The translations under genes were made by a program, and so were the position numbers. From Hofstenia miamia (taxonomy: Eukaryota; Xenacoelomorpha; Acoela; Hofsteniidae): a stretch of DNA of 64,000 bases. The notes below the pieces were generated by a model. That model worked only from the letters and a program-made list of their open reading frames with translations. It did not search any database and was not told where the DNA came from. This document shows, piece by piece, positions 1 through 11,799 of the stretch. The first letter of the stretch is position 1. Each line of letters begins with the position of its first letter. Where the stretch lies: the NCBI GenBank assembly GCA_900660155.1, contig CABFPE010000174.1, forward strand, positions 371,930-435,929, given 5' to 3'.

Positions 1-32
<32 letters not shown>
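1..32. repeat. (TA)n microsatellite at window edge
   Basis: The window opens inside a pure TA dinucleotide run, so the tract probably extends to the left of the window. Confidence 0.95.
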
Positions 33-34
<2 letters not shown>

Positions 35-518
35 TTGTGTGAAAGGTTTCCATGAAACATTAGTTGAGAAATATACATGCATTTTCGTTTAGTATACGAT
101 ATATTATGATATTTAAAACCTAATCTTAAATTAATGTTTATAAAATTTGTTCGATGTTTTGTATCAAGTGATTTACGTCAGAAATATTATATTATACTTT
201 TTAATAATTTATTATTTTCTCTTTACAATTTATACATTGTATCATCTGAGTGCTTATAAACATTTGAGTATACAACTTGGGTCCAAATTTGACTGTCTGG
301 TCCATGGGTTGGGTAGAGTTGGGTCGTGTGTCAAAATATGTATCCCGTTTGTCACTCTGTTCTACATTGTATGTTCGTCCAATATTATAAAATTTGACGG
401 ATATTTTATTTACAAAAACAAGTAGCTGAAAATCTTTTAGTAAATCTATATTAAAAAATATTTTATGTAGTTGGCTTTGCTAATTTAGACCATTACATAA
501 AAAAGCAACAATTACAAT

Positions 519-544
519 TAATATATATATATATATATATATAT
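519..544. repeat. (TA)n microsatellite
   Basis: Uninterrupted TA dinucleotide run. Confidence 0.95.
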
Positions 545-893
545 GGATGAACATGAAATTTTAGCAGATTTCGGTCTATAGGAATACAGGAAAAATTTTT
601 GATACCTTATTAATTTGGACCCGCCTGTTATGAGGCTAAGTACATAGAATTGAGTGAGTTTTTAACAGTCACTATTAGTACTAGAAATTATACAGAGTAC
701 CACGCTATATTTAAGAAAATATTTAGTGTCCAAAGTTTGCGTTTTTCCTAAATATATTTCACTAACTTCTCTAAGATTTTCATTCAGGAATAGGTGTCAA
801 ATTTTCTATGCACGAGTTTCAAATTCATACAATTTTTTATCCATGTCCAGGACGCAACCCCATATCATCGAGCGTATGTTTTTTAATCAGACT

Positions 894-896
<3 letters not shown>

Positions 897-942
<46 letters not shown>
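897..942. repeat. (TA)n microsatellite
   Basis: Uninterrupted TA run of about 46 bases. It generates spurious tyrosine-isoleucine open frames on both strands. Confidence 0.95.
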
Positions 943-946
<4 letters not shown>

Positions 947-2559
947 GCACACGGTCTTCAGTTTTCAATAAAATAAGGCATTGTGTGATGTAGACACAGA
1001 TGTTGTGCGTAATTATGAGGGAACAATTAATTGCCGTTTTGCGAGCGGTTTCCATGATGTTTGCACCCGGTTTCAAACTAATAGAATATAAGTTTATCCA
1101 TATATAACTAAAAATTTCAGGAGTAAAAATTACAAAAGTATACATTATTTATTTCGCAAGATATATAATTGGCCAACTTTGATTAAGTCTAACAATGCTA
1201 CAGCAATAGTGAAATGCATCGTCACATTCTTCCTAACTTAAATACAATCTCAGCTAGCGACCAGTCAGTTCCAAATTTCAGAATCTGAGATCCTTACAAA
1301 TTTAAGGCACAAATTTTTTCTTTTTTAACAAGAGAGGCACTTACCATGCTGACTATAGTTGGAATTTCTTTTGGAATAATTGTTTTCACTAAAATTCGTT
1401 GTTAATACAAAAATTTTATAAATTTAAATTTTTTTCTCAATATAACAAGTGATTGCTCAATAGATGGCGTTAAAATGTCAAATGTATATGCAGTCAAATA
1501 CGTTTGAAAAGGATAAAATACGCACAAATGGAAAATGTAACTGCTTTTAGATTTGAATCACATCAGAAAATCTTTTCCGTTATTAACTAAAAAGTTTAAG
1601 CAAAGTGAAATGCATCTGTTTGAAAAATCAACTACAAAAGATTTGCAAACGACACCCATTTATTCTATGAAATTGTCTATTAGCAATTATCGCGCTTTCA
1701 GCATAACTAAGCGAATTGCTCGACGAAATTTTGCAATTAATTTTAGAGAGCTTATATTTATTGGCGGTTTTTTATATAATAGTTTAAATAGTATTTTTAT
1801 AATTGATTGTGAGCCTTTTTCTTGTACTTTGTGGTTTATTAAAAATAAGGCTGAGGCAATTTAAAAGAAGATTGAGGCAATTATTCTTTTAATGAGAATT
1901 TTGAAAATGTTTCAGGAAAGTATACTATAAATATTTTGAAACTCATGAAAGAGGATTATTCGGGTGCTGAAATTGAATAAATGGGCTTAATGGAATTTTG
2001 GAACAATTCCAATTACATGTATTAATATACTAAGCCCTTACCCTAACACTAAAAAATTACATAAACATCAATCAGGATTTAGTCTTTCAAAATGATATCG
2101 TAAATCATATCAGTTTATATAGAATGTATAGTATCGGGATTATAAAGATTGTTAAATGTACTGCATTATTTTACGTACATAGCAAATATCCCATTCATTT
2201 TGGTCTTAGACTTAAATTTCTTATGAACGTTTTGCTATAGAACACACCTTTACCATGAATCCCTAGCAGCTATACTCGTGATAATCGTCTAATTTGCAAA
2301 ATTCTAGTGTGAACGGGATCATTCCCTGATACATTTTTGACTGTATGTGCTTCTTCATCTTTATTAATTTCCTGCAATTTCAATTCATTTTTATGAGTTT
2401 AAAACTAGGGAGCAAAATGTTTGGAAAGAATAGCCTCCATTTGAACATGTGATTTCTAAAGACTTTAGTACATACTTACCTGCTCTAACTGTGATAGTTT
2501 CCACTGCATACATTCCTCTCTTGTAGTTCGCATGCTCTTAACCTATTCCCATTCTGTAC

Positions 2560-3015
2560 AATTTTTTTTAATAATTCCAATCTGCTGATCTTAGCTGCTT
2601 CATTCTAAATTCCTGTCCATCCCATCCTGGCTTTCGATCTCCCTTAAATTGTTGTTTTATTTTACTTTTCATGAAGCAAACTGCTTCTGCCCTCTTTAAC
2701 ATTTTTTGATTTTTGTCATCAATTTAAAAATTTATTCCTTCCTTGATTTATGGTTCTAGATCCATTGGTTTTGCACTTCACTTATCATTACCAATTTCTT
2801 ACCAATTCCGAGTTTCGTATTTAGCTTGAAAGCACTCTAAGTGCTACACTCATTTCTTGAATATCCTCTATCATCTTGTCTGCTTCTTCTAAGACACTCA
2901 ATTTGATTTTGTTCAGGCCTTTAGTCCATGGCGTGCATTCTTTACTACCACATTTGGCTTTCTTCCAAATGATAATAGGCACTATCGGTTTTGGGGTCTG
3001 GTTTTCTACATTCAA
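2560..3015 (-). pseudogene. Possible LINE-type open frame fragment (doubtful)
   Basis: On the minus strand a 64-codon frame (2821-3015) is lysine and glutamate rich. It is followed at about 2560-2720 by a second readable stretch containing KQQFKGDRKPGWDGQEFRMK. That pattern loosely resembles the basic linker that precedes the reverse transcriptase in some animal non-LTR elements, where a PxW motif is followed by a basic helix. No reverse transcriptase motif is seen, and stops separate the two pieces. The assignment is a guess from composition and one motif. It could equally be a chance frame. Confidence 0.2.
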
Positions 3016-4520
3016 ATATCAAATGACCAAAAATAACCTACTATTAATAATGGAATGCCATAGTGTATAAAATACAATCGTTCAAAATGCTCATTGTGCT
3101 TGAAAAGGCTAAATCTAAATAATGATTGAAATTTTGCAGACAAACCAGAGATTGCTTTCTAATAGCAATAATATTAGAAAGAATGTGGCTAAATGAAAGT
3201 TCAGTTTCGATAAAAGACCATTTAAAACTGTAATTTTTAAGTGTTAGGCCTCATTTGTGATAGTGAGCATAAGATGGTGATCTATTTAGGACACATGAAA
3301 AACTGAAGCGGAAGAATACATTTGCTATGAGATTCAACAATGTCTATTCAACTCGAGTAAAGATGCTTGACAAATCAGAAGTGCAATATTACTTAATAAA
3401 TTTAATAAGACTGTAAACATAGAAGGCTATTTCACAAATATTCTAATAGTGACAACCTTGTCTCTCTGAAGCTATTTTCTTTGTCCATTAGAATTTGACA
3501 AGCTTGTGTACCTACAGTAATTTATTGATTTGAAAAGATTAAGTTCTTGCTATAGTTTAATTTGATCGCGCAATCAATGCAATGAAATAATCAAATTCAT
3601 CACGCAGATAAGGATGCTGGAAATCATTTTAGCTCAGTTAATTTCTGTCTTTTAAGAGACTGAGTAAAATTGCTCATATCACATCTCCTTTTCTGACAAC
3701 AATAATCAATGTTATCACTCTTGATGATGTGTAAAATGAACTACGTTCCCTCTTGCTTCGTAAAGTCGCTCCTGATATTTTATCTTCTCCATTATTACAT
3801 GATTTATCATCTAGTCTTTTGTTTAATCTCTAATCGAATACCCACGTTTATATGCTAAGTGATATTGGTCAAATAGCTTAAATTACTGCATCACGAATAT
3901 ATTGTTGAGGTACTGCTTTTCAAATCGGCAAGCTGATATTAAGATGAATTTAATTCCATGAATATCACTTGTAAAATATCATGTCATCCCTTTGGATAGA
4001 AGTTTTTGAACTGACAGTAGACTGCAAGAGAGTGATCCCAATATAATGAAATGTTATATCTAAAGAATTATACCATATTGAAGAGATTCAATATGGCATA
4101 CAGCTAAGTCCTGGAGAAGAGGAAACTATGCTTAGAGAAATATAATGGATAGCTGTAGATTCTTATAATTTTGCTTTTAAATAATTGCTAATATTATTAT
4201 GAATCACGAATTATCACAATCTTTAATAAATACAATTTAAATATATACATATTTCAAAAAGCTAAAATGCTTTATAAAAAATAATTGAAATTGTTGGTAA
4301 ATAGGACAACGCAATTCTTAAGTTGTGTTCAGGTGCTATTTACATCAAATTTCATTGAGAATACCTCAAACCCGTGATTAACAGAAATCACATTGCCTTT
4401 TTATTCCAGAGCGTACATTACCAACAGCCCATCAACTCTAACACAAATCAGTAGAAAACAAAACATTTTTTAATACAACAACAAACTAAGCTGCAAAGCA
4501 ATAGATGTAAAAACAAACTG
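3016..4520. other. No feature recognised
   Basis: AT-rich sequence without recognisable coding, repeat or element ends by eye. Confidence 0.5.
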
Positions 4521-4688
4521 CTAGCTAATTGAATCAATTTTTGGCAACACACTACTCAAACAACATTTTAAGAGGCATAAAATGTTTAGGGACGGATCAG
4601 ATAATGCGTTTATAGTTTTCCTAACAAAGCCACCTGCAATACTAAAGGCGCGCTGCGCTTCAACAGATGTAGGCGGTATCGAACGCAG
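4521..4688 (-). pseudogene. hAT transposase C-terminal (dimerisation) domain remnant
   Basis: Read on the minus strand, a 55-residue open stretch ends at a stop at 4521. It contains IPPTSVEAQRAFSIAGGFV followed by RKTINALSDPSLNILCLLK. This is the hallmark of the hAT superfamily C-terminal dimerisation domain: the consensus is (I)P(A/P)TSVE(S/A)ERAFS.AG, then a basic patch, then L(S)D..(L)N.LCFLK. The usual E before R is Q here. Upstream on the same strand (to about 4860) reading is interrupted, and only scattered residues fit the preceding domain, so the gene is dead and truncated. GC content is locally raised against the background. No terminal inverted repeat was found on the left. The block at 5284-5440 may be the element's other end. 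The domain call is confident; the element boundaries are not. Confidence 0.75.
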
Positions 4689-5283
4689 TCAGTTGTGAAC
4701 TGTTGTATTTTGTGTTTTCACTGAATAGTTTTGAAAAATTGGAACAGCGTATTCGTGAATGAGTTGGGTTGCTGTTGAGATAGGTTTGGACAAAATTGTT
4801 CGAAAATGTGGACAAAATAGTTTCTTTTTGAAATTTATATGAAGATGATTAGGGTTAAGTAAAACCTTGTTTATTGTACCTAAGTATAATTTTTACATAA
4901 ACGTCCGTAAGTAGTTTGCGTGCCCTTGTGAAAATATAAATGAAAGTAAAATTTTTTTTTAGATTCTTTTCGAAGAAAAGCAGCTTAATAATTTTTTCTT
5001 TGTAACAAATTTACTTCATATCTTGAGGTGAGATGTAAGAATAACATAATGCTCTGAAAACAACCAACTGTGTAAAAACCGAGATTTTAGAGAAAACTAG
5101 GCGGAAAGTAATGGGACAATTAAAAAATATAGCAGTTTTTATAATGATTGTTGGAGATTTTCAGATCTAGATACTGTAAGTAATGCAAGGCAGTAAATGC
5201 GTTGGGTTGCATTATTTGATAACTTTCTGGGTTGTGTCAAGCAATAAAAAATATATACAAACATATATAAGTGGATCTGGTCA

Positions 5284-5440
5284 ATCATTGCATTGACGGG
5301 TATTACCGATATACGATATTAAACACAAACTTTTAAGGAACGATACACGAAATACCGATACACGAAAAAACTGAATCTATACAAAAAATAGTGTATTTCA
5401 AATCGTGTAACGTGTATTGTAGAACTATCCGTCATTCATT
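5284..5440. mobile_element. Possible hAT-like end or miniature element
   Basis: The block opens near a TTGCATTGACGGGTAT motif and closes with ATCCGTCATTCATTGCA, a rough inverted match. Inside it repeats ACCGATA and ATACACGA words, typical of hAT subterminal regions. It lies on the 5' side of the minus-strand hAT remnant at 4521-4688, so it may be that element's end. The arms match poorly and no target duplication was identified. Confidence 0.25.
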
Positions 5441-6731
5441 GCACTTCAATTAATTACATGGCAAGTTCAAGCATAAATATGCGGCAACTTATGATATTTC
5501 CAGTAATTTTGTTAAAAATAACCCAAGCATTATCATTGAAAGGTCAATTCACAGGGGTCAAAGCTTCAAAGCGACATAGTCATGATCGGGTCATTAAAAG
5601 ATATTACGCATATGCGTTTTCAGGAGTATCGTAAATTGTTTGTGATAATTATTTAAATTTCAATATAATATCATTTATTTTTTATTATTGTTTGTCTATT
5701 TTAAATTTTTATTGCGTTTTGTATGTGTTTCTTGTAAAACATGCTTATGAATATTGGCTGTGGAGCAAATACCTGTAGAAGTATCGAAATTTGGGTCACA
5801 CTTTCAGGTAGCATTGAGTTTGGTAAAATGACTTACAAGCTCAAAAAGCTTGTATTGGATTGGATTAAAATTCAGTAGTTGATTTTTGGGTTGATTTGGA
5901 TTAAGATATCTTGCCCCATTTACAGCGCTGGAATAATGGAGAATAAGTAAATTTAGTTTATATAACATGTCAGTGCGCCAAAGTTCATTTTGATTATGGT
6001 ATCAATTGTAATATTCTCTTCTGAAATACTAGGTATGATCTGTATCCTTAAATTAAGGGATTGTATACAGGTGACACAAGCATTGTAATTGAAAGGTTAG
6101 CATTATTGATGATGCTGACAGTAAAAATTTATGCCATTTCTAGAATGAAAAAAGTTGAAGATGATTTTATGATTTGATTGAGATGCATATTTCAGAAAAG
6201 ATTTGATAAGGCCAAGATCTTTTACTTCATTGAACCAGGAAATATTGAAGCGATATATTTGGAAATAACATTAATTGAGTATTAGAGGATAGTAGGGTAA
6301 AATTTTACATCAATAAAATCCTGTAAATATGTCATTATTTATGTAGATTTGTTACTCAGATTCTTTATTGACTTTGAATTAGCAGATATGCATAGGTAGG
6401 GCTGTAGGAGATAGTGGCAACAAAAATATTGCAATGTACCTATATAGTGTCAACCTTTCCTCTTTAGAATGAAGAAAATTTTATAATTTTGCAATTATGT
6501 TTATGAAAATCGGAATATTATATAGATATCATCATGTTATTCAGCAGAAAATTTAGAAATAATTGTTGAAAGTCTAGTGGAGTACAATAAGGCAAGAGGA
6601 GGCATTGATGCTTTAAACCAGAATTGTATACAATTAAATTGCATATAAGTAAAACAAATCGTTGATAAAGCATGTTCTCATTAACTCCAATGTTTCGTCG
6701 AAAAAACAATCGTACTATTTATTTGTAACTA
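5441..6731. other. No feature recognised
   Basis: AT-rich sequence; no coding or repeat structure recognised. Confidence 0.5.
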
Positions 6732-7228
6732 TCGTATTTACCCGTGTATAAGCCGCACCTTTTTCCACGAAACACTTGAAAAACATCTCGCGAAGATACC
6801 TAATTGACACATATATTGTAAACTAAAGTACGGCATCTTGCTTTAATATACGTTAAAGTAAAGTAATATCCTTGTTTAAAAGACAAACAATTAATTTATT
6901 AAAAATAAAACAATATTATATTATTAGAATGTATTGTTAATTTAGAAATAATATGCATGCAAATATCAAAAGCAATTTAGATCAGAATCCTTTTAAGTAC
7001 AATTATATAAATCTACAAGATCTATATAGGTTTATTAAATACACGAATCGGACTTAAAATTTTGCTTCAAAGTTGTGAGAAATATCTGAATGATGTAAAT
7101 AAATATGTTTCATTAATTCAGTGCTTGTGGATTTTTATTTTGCTCAAAAAACTTTTTTCCTAAAAATCGACTCCCAAACTCGAGGTGTGGCTCACCTACG
7201 GATGCGTCTTATACACGGGTAAATACGG
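6732..7228. mobile_element. Miniature inverted-repeat element with TA target duplication
   Basis: The ends match in inverted orientation over about 28 bases. The left end reads TCGTATTTACCCGTGTATAA and continues GCCGCACC; the reverse complement of the right end reads CCGTATTTACCCGTGTATAA and continues GACGCATCC. Both ends abut the dinucleotide TA (6730-6731 and 7229-7230), consistent with a TA target-site duplication as in Tc1/mariner-type elements. The roughly 440-bp interior is AT-rich and shows no transposase, so this is a non-autonomous copy. Only one copy is seen in the window. The superfamily is inferred from the TA duplication alone. Confidence 0.75.
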
Positions 7229-7539
7229 TATACATAATATGTCTGTATGCAATACTATAAGTAATAATTTTTTTAATATTGTGTGCAAATTTAATGTGCT
7301 ATTTTACATAAACTTATTTCATCCATAAAAAGGTATAGTAAGTATTTTCGGTTAACAACTGCACAAGGCTGTTGAAGTAGCCTTGCAACAGCATAACTAA
7401 AAAATAGCTTTTCAGTGGTATCGAATCAATTTTTCAAATGGTTATTGTTGACCCTTTAAGTATTTTTGAAAAAAATCATCTTCATAAGCCGAGGGGGGGA
7501 TTAAATAACATTTAATCTTTTTCAAACAAAAAACCTCCC

Positions 7540-7801
7540 CACGGCCACTCTTAAATATTTAGGCCATGTGGCAGAAAACATATTTTGCATAAGTGAGGGT
7601 AAGGATATGCATTTTGCTTTGAGATCAGAACACTTTAATATTAATATTAAATGTTTTATAGTGCAATTTCAAAATTTAAGCCTTAAAATTTTTTATTTTT
7701 GCGCATTGTATCATCATAACAAATAATATTTTCTCGTAAAATTACCCTCACTTGTGTAAATATTATTTTCAGCAACGCGGCCTTGCTGAAGAGTGGCCGT
7801 G
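7540..7801. mobile_element. Miniature inverted-repeat element with 7-8 bp duplication
   Basis: Arms of about 60 bases (7540-7602 and 7742-7801) are inverted copies: both begin CACGGCCACTCTT from the outside and end with GTGAGGGTAA on the inside. The directly repeated word ACCTCCC, extendable to ACCTCCCC, flanks the element at 7533-7540 and 7802-7809, a 7-8 bp target-site duplication. The roughly 140-bp core is AT-rich and non-coding. Duplication length fits hAT- or P-like elements, but the terminal CACGG does not settle the superfamily. The arms have diverged by several substitutions and small gaps, so the insertion is not very recent. Confidence 0.75.
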
Positions 7802-8026
7802 ACCTCCCCTACTGAAAATATTTATTTCGTTTGCCTCAATGAAACTTTTATAATTCATTTACTACTTCGATTAGCAAACATTTCCTATAATTATAAGTTG
7901 ACATAAGTTTTATCGCGAAACGTCTTAAGAAATGCGCTATTCGTTTTCATGAGGGATTAATTTACTCTTAGCTTTTACATTTCGAGGAATAGGAAAAGGT
8001 TTCGAGGCAATTAAAACTTTTTTTGT

Positions 8027-8746
8027 ATGCTGATAAACATGGAAGAACCAATTACACAAACTAGTTCTGACAAGTTTCTCACCCATTTGAATAAGGCCTA
8101 CCGTGATGATGGTGATGAAGCAGATAAGAGTATGCAAAATGCTGCCGCTGAATTGCAAGCTGGCCAGGGTATTTCGCAATGTCTGTGTAAGTTGATGGGA
8201 CTTAACAAAGAAGGGAATATTCTAGCTTGAATGGGGTGGTTGCCCATATTTCAACGAAAAAAGGAAAGTGTCTTGACTATTCGGTGAAAACCTAAAAAGT
8301 GCAAATCATGTGACGTATGGTCTAGTCGAGATAAGCGTTCGAACAAGTACAAGGAGTGGGAGGCTAACCATAAATGCTCCATGGACCATCAGAGTTCAGC
8401 AGTAGCCATGGAATCATCTGGGGCAGTAGAAATGTTCCATCGGTCTGAGGACAAACTGAGACTCCAGTACACAGAATATATTGGAGATGGTGACAGTTAT
8501 GCATTTTAACAGGGCGTTGAATCGAAGCCTTACACGAATAAAACCGTTTTCAAAACGGAATGTGTCGGCCATTTTCAAAAAGGGGGTGTGATCAAGATTA
8601 TATGAGCTTAGAAAGAACTACAGCAATAAATAGCTGAATGATGGAAAGGCTCTTTCTGGAACAAAGTGAAGGCTGATTTCTTCAGCAATGAATAAGCTGT
8701 TGAACTGTTGTGGCATTGCCATACTTAACAACAAACAGTCGTTATT
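8027..8746 (+). pseudogene. Decayed 'Mutator-like' transposase gene of the animal type
   Basis: Successive frames keep recognisable pieces of one protein family, the metazoan Mutator-like transposase domain. In order: NMEEPITQTSSDKF with a helix ending KSMQNAAAELQ (8037-8160); NGVVAHISTKKGKCLDYSV (8230-8287); KSCDVW with AMESSGAVEMFHRS and YIGDGDSYAF (8297-8509); GVESKPY and ECVGHFQK (8512-8580); LNDGK then a run ending LLNCCGIAI (about 8625-8730). In the family these correspond to the pre-catalytic helix, the 'DGTW..NGVV..I....GKVLDY' strand, the catalytic GDGDS segment, the CVGH block and the 'LSDGK..GRLT...I..LQ.YYG.AI' block. At least three frameshifts and several stops interrupt it, and the first catalytic strand is scrambled. 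GC content is clearly higher than in flanking DNA. No terminal repeats were located. Family identity is confident; the element is dead. Confidence 0.8.
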
Positions 8747-8766
8747 TTTAGTAGGAAGCAGCTACC

Positions 8767-11404
8767 ATTTAGATTTTTTGCATGGATATGTAAAAGGAGT
8801 AGTTTCAGCCCCGCCGCGTCGATTGGGCTGAAGAGGGCTTAGCCCCCATCATTCAAATCATAAACCCCATCCGATAAAATGAGTACACAAAAATTCTACT
8901 ATTATTTAATTTTACTTTTTTAGTGACATGAAAGAAAAGCTCAACTAATATTGCTCTCACATGAAAAAAGTATAACTAAAAATATTGACAATTATTTGTT
9001 TCTCATTCAATGAACAAAAGAATCGCCGTTAACAACTGTTTTAAAATCTTTGTCGAGTTATTAAATATATGTTGTTTGTGTTGATTTTGAATAATTCATT
9101 AGGCCCATTCTAAACTTAGACAGTCCCATTTAGTAATTTTGTCACGCGTGGGCCCGAGTAGTTTTATCCAAAAAAATTATGTACTATGCATCCTTTGAAG
9201 ACCATTATGATCATAATACCGTGACATTAAATGACCAATTCTTTAAAATTTAAAATTTTTTTGTTGCTTTTTGTCCTTATTTGGTTTGTGAAACTTTTTA
9301 GTTTATTGGATAGATCATATTCTTAGCTTTAAAATAGCATATCAATGGCCTATGTAGGGCTTGTATAACCCAAATTATGTTGATATTTCACAATATGCAA
9401 ATTAGTCGCTAATTAAGCCATGCGCTAATGAGCTAATTTGAATATTGTCAAAATTTTATGTGTCAAAGAAGTTTTTAAGTGAGAGCTTGAAATATGAGGA
9501 GCCTTCACTCAAAATAATACTTCATTCTCAAAAACATCTTAATTAGGGTGCTACCACCTTAATAAAATTCTTCAAGCTACGACCCATGATATAATTATTT
9601 CTTCTATTTATCAAAGATTATTGTTCATATTAAAATAATGAGAAAGAGGTTGTTGACATTAGCAAAAATAGTAAGGTCGCCATATGCCATGGTATGTCGG
9701 CTTTAAAGCAAATTTACCGAAAACTTATTTAATTGCGAAAATGGATTTGTGCTGTTATGCGATAGAGTAATTTTACTCAAAATTAATTTAAGAAACTTCA
9801 TTTTGGCCCCAGAAGCCATAAAAATAAAATTGGTTTTGCAATACGCCTATTAAGAAATTGGAAATGGTTACATTTATGAGTGCTCCTTTATTATTGTGAA
9901 TATTGTCTCTAAGAATTATTCGAGGGCCATAAGTATTGAGATTCTTAAAATATGTTTCAAAGGAATCCAATTTCTTAAAAACTTATAAATTCTCCTCCAC
10001 CTTGAAGTTTGAGATAGTAAGGTGGCCTAAGTCCCATCATGGTAGGAAAAATACTTCAACTGTATTTTTCTGTAGGTAAATTGCATAAGTCTCATTCAGA
10101 AGCAGGATGCCCAAGGCCAGTGGTGGGAAAGAAGATCTTAGATATCATTAATAGCTCGTGAGTTATGAACGTTTAAAATTACAGATTGTAAGAAATTTCT
10201 GAATTAATTAAAGTAAACAAAGTCATTTCAAATGACGTTAGTAGTCATTACTCTTCCAATTTTTTCATCAAGGTACTATAACGCTATATTAGCAATATAG
10301 TAGTGGTAAATTTTATGTTTAAAATTGGCCAAACCAAGGAAACCCAAGCATAGTTCTTGGCCCAACCTGTTCCATAAAACGAAACAATAGTGCTTATATT
10401 TTCTCTGTATTATAACCATCAATATATTGTCATAAGAAATCACTATCTAATAATGAAAGTTACAAGAGAGCATTAAGTTAATATTGATAATCAATGTGCA
10501 ATGTACATATAAAATATCTACAATTGATACCGTTTGCTTGTGGCTAAAATATGTGCAAAACAACATGGGCATTAAATAATTCTAAATCATAATTATTTCG
10601 TCTGTACAATATTTATTTGCATTCTTAATTTCGCACAGCTTCCCCAAACTGTACAAGAATGCAAATCCCATTTTACTTAGAGAAAAGGCATTTGAAGAAA
10701 GAATTACCCGAGATGATGTGCTACATAAAGAATCGTTGCAATTATTCGAATATTTCCTCAGCTCAACCTCATTCAAAAAATTGTAAGGCGAGTTTCACCG
10801 AAAATCACCCACTGAATTAACATCACTGCTGTATTTCCCATTAAAGAGAAAATGCTAACATCTTTACACATATTAGAAGAATAGAGCTATTACACAATGG
10901 TATTCATATATTAAATGAGCTTGTAAACTGAGCTTTTTAAAAAATTTTAATGTGAAGTTCATCGGAAAAAGATTTGTTCGTATTAACAAATGCAAGTACT
11001 GATTTGCCACAGCAAAAATTCATGTGAAAATCAATTCATTTCGATTCCGCCAATGAATGCAAAAAACTACATTTTTGTTGCACATTATAAACTATGTTTT
11101 GCATCCATATAGATATGAATGTAAAACATAGTTTATAATTAATAGTCTCAAATTTCTAAGCAAAATGCATAGGCCGGAAGAAAAACATATAAACTTTGAA
11201 GGTAATTGAAAACTTAATGTATTTTAACAAAGAATCTGGAATTTTTCGGAAGCATCATTATATTGGCACAAGTCTATTCTTCAAACGTGTCTATGTGCTC
11301 TAATTATTACCATAAACAAAACACATTGGTTTTCAATATTAGTCCATGAACTTAAGATACTTATTGATATACGTTATGATAAGCAAAGAACTTCCACTCT
11401 TCCT
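8767..11404. other. No feature recognised
   Basis: AT-rich sequence without recognisable coding or element structure. A small GC-richer patch near 8805-8880 contains CAGCCCC and an inverted GGGCTG but could not be assigned. Confidence 0.5.
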
Positions 11405-11470
11405 GATGCTATTTCCTACATCACAAAAATAGAGGAAGACCTATATTTTATACCTATATATTGTAAACTG

Positions 11471-11504
<34 letters not shown>

Positions 11505-11599
11505 TTTATATAATATATATATATANTTCTTGATGCTATTTCCTACATCACAAAAATAGAGGAAGACCTATATTTTATACCTATATATTGTAAACTGTA
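11405..11599. repeat. Direct duplication offset by 127 bases, joined by a single N
   Basis: The stretch from GATGCTATTTCCTACATCAC through TTGTAAACTG and into the (TA) run (about 70 non-TA bases, starting at 11405) recurs at 11532 with no substitutions visible outside the TA part. The two copies are separated by an imperfect (TA)n tract and a single ambiguous base at 11526. An unresolved assembly overlap across a dinucleotide run explains this as well as a real duplication does. Confidence 0.85.
11470..11525. repeat. Imperfect (TA)n microsatellite
   Basis: TA run interrupted by short A and T insertions. It ends at the ambiguous base at 11526. Confidence 0.9.
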
Positions 11600-11636
11600 T
11601 ATATATACATATACATATATATGTATATATATATAT

Positions 11637-11675
<39 letters not shown>
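11597..11675. repeat. (TA)n / (TACA)n microsatellite
   Basis: TA run with interspersed TACA units in its left half and a pure TA right half. Confidence 0.9.
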
Positions 11676-11678
<3 letters not shown>

Positions 11679-11799
11679 CAGAATTGATCAATATAGGAAT
11701 CGATGCGTGCTACATCTTTTCTTATATGGGTTAAGATTATTGTGATGCAAGATGGACGCTTTACTATCCCTAATTACAGATTAATTAGCATTTATATAT

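Larger units (their letters stand above)
32..2559. other. No gene recognised; AT-rich intergenic or intronic DNA
   Basis: No domain, splice-flanked exon or element end could be recognised. Two more (TA)n tracts lie at 519-544 and 897-942. The longest open stretch (1553-1864, +, 103 codons) is rich in I, F, N and K, as expected of chance frames in AT-rich DNA, and shows no family motif. Confidence 0.6.

Noticed and set aside
837-1145. Open frames of about 60-100 codons across (TA)n tracts (also at 30623-30904 and 42936-43235).
   Set aside because: They are translations of dinucleotide repeats, in one case across a run of N.
1553-1864. A 103-codon plus-strand open frame.
   Set aside because: Composition follows AT bias, with no domain, signal or splice context.
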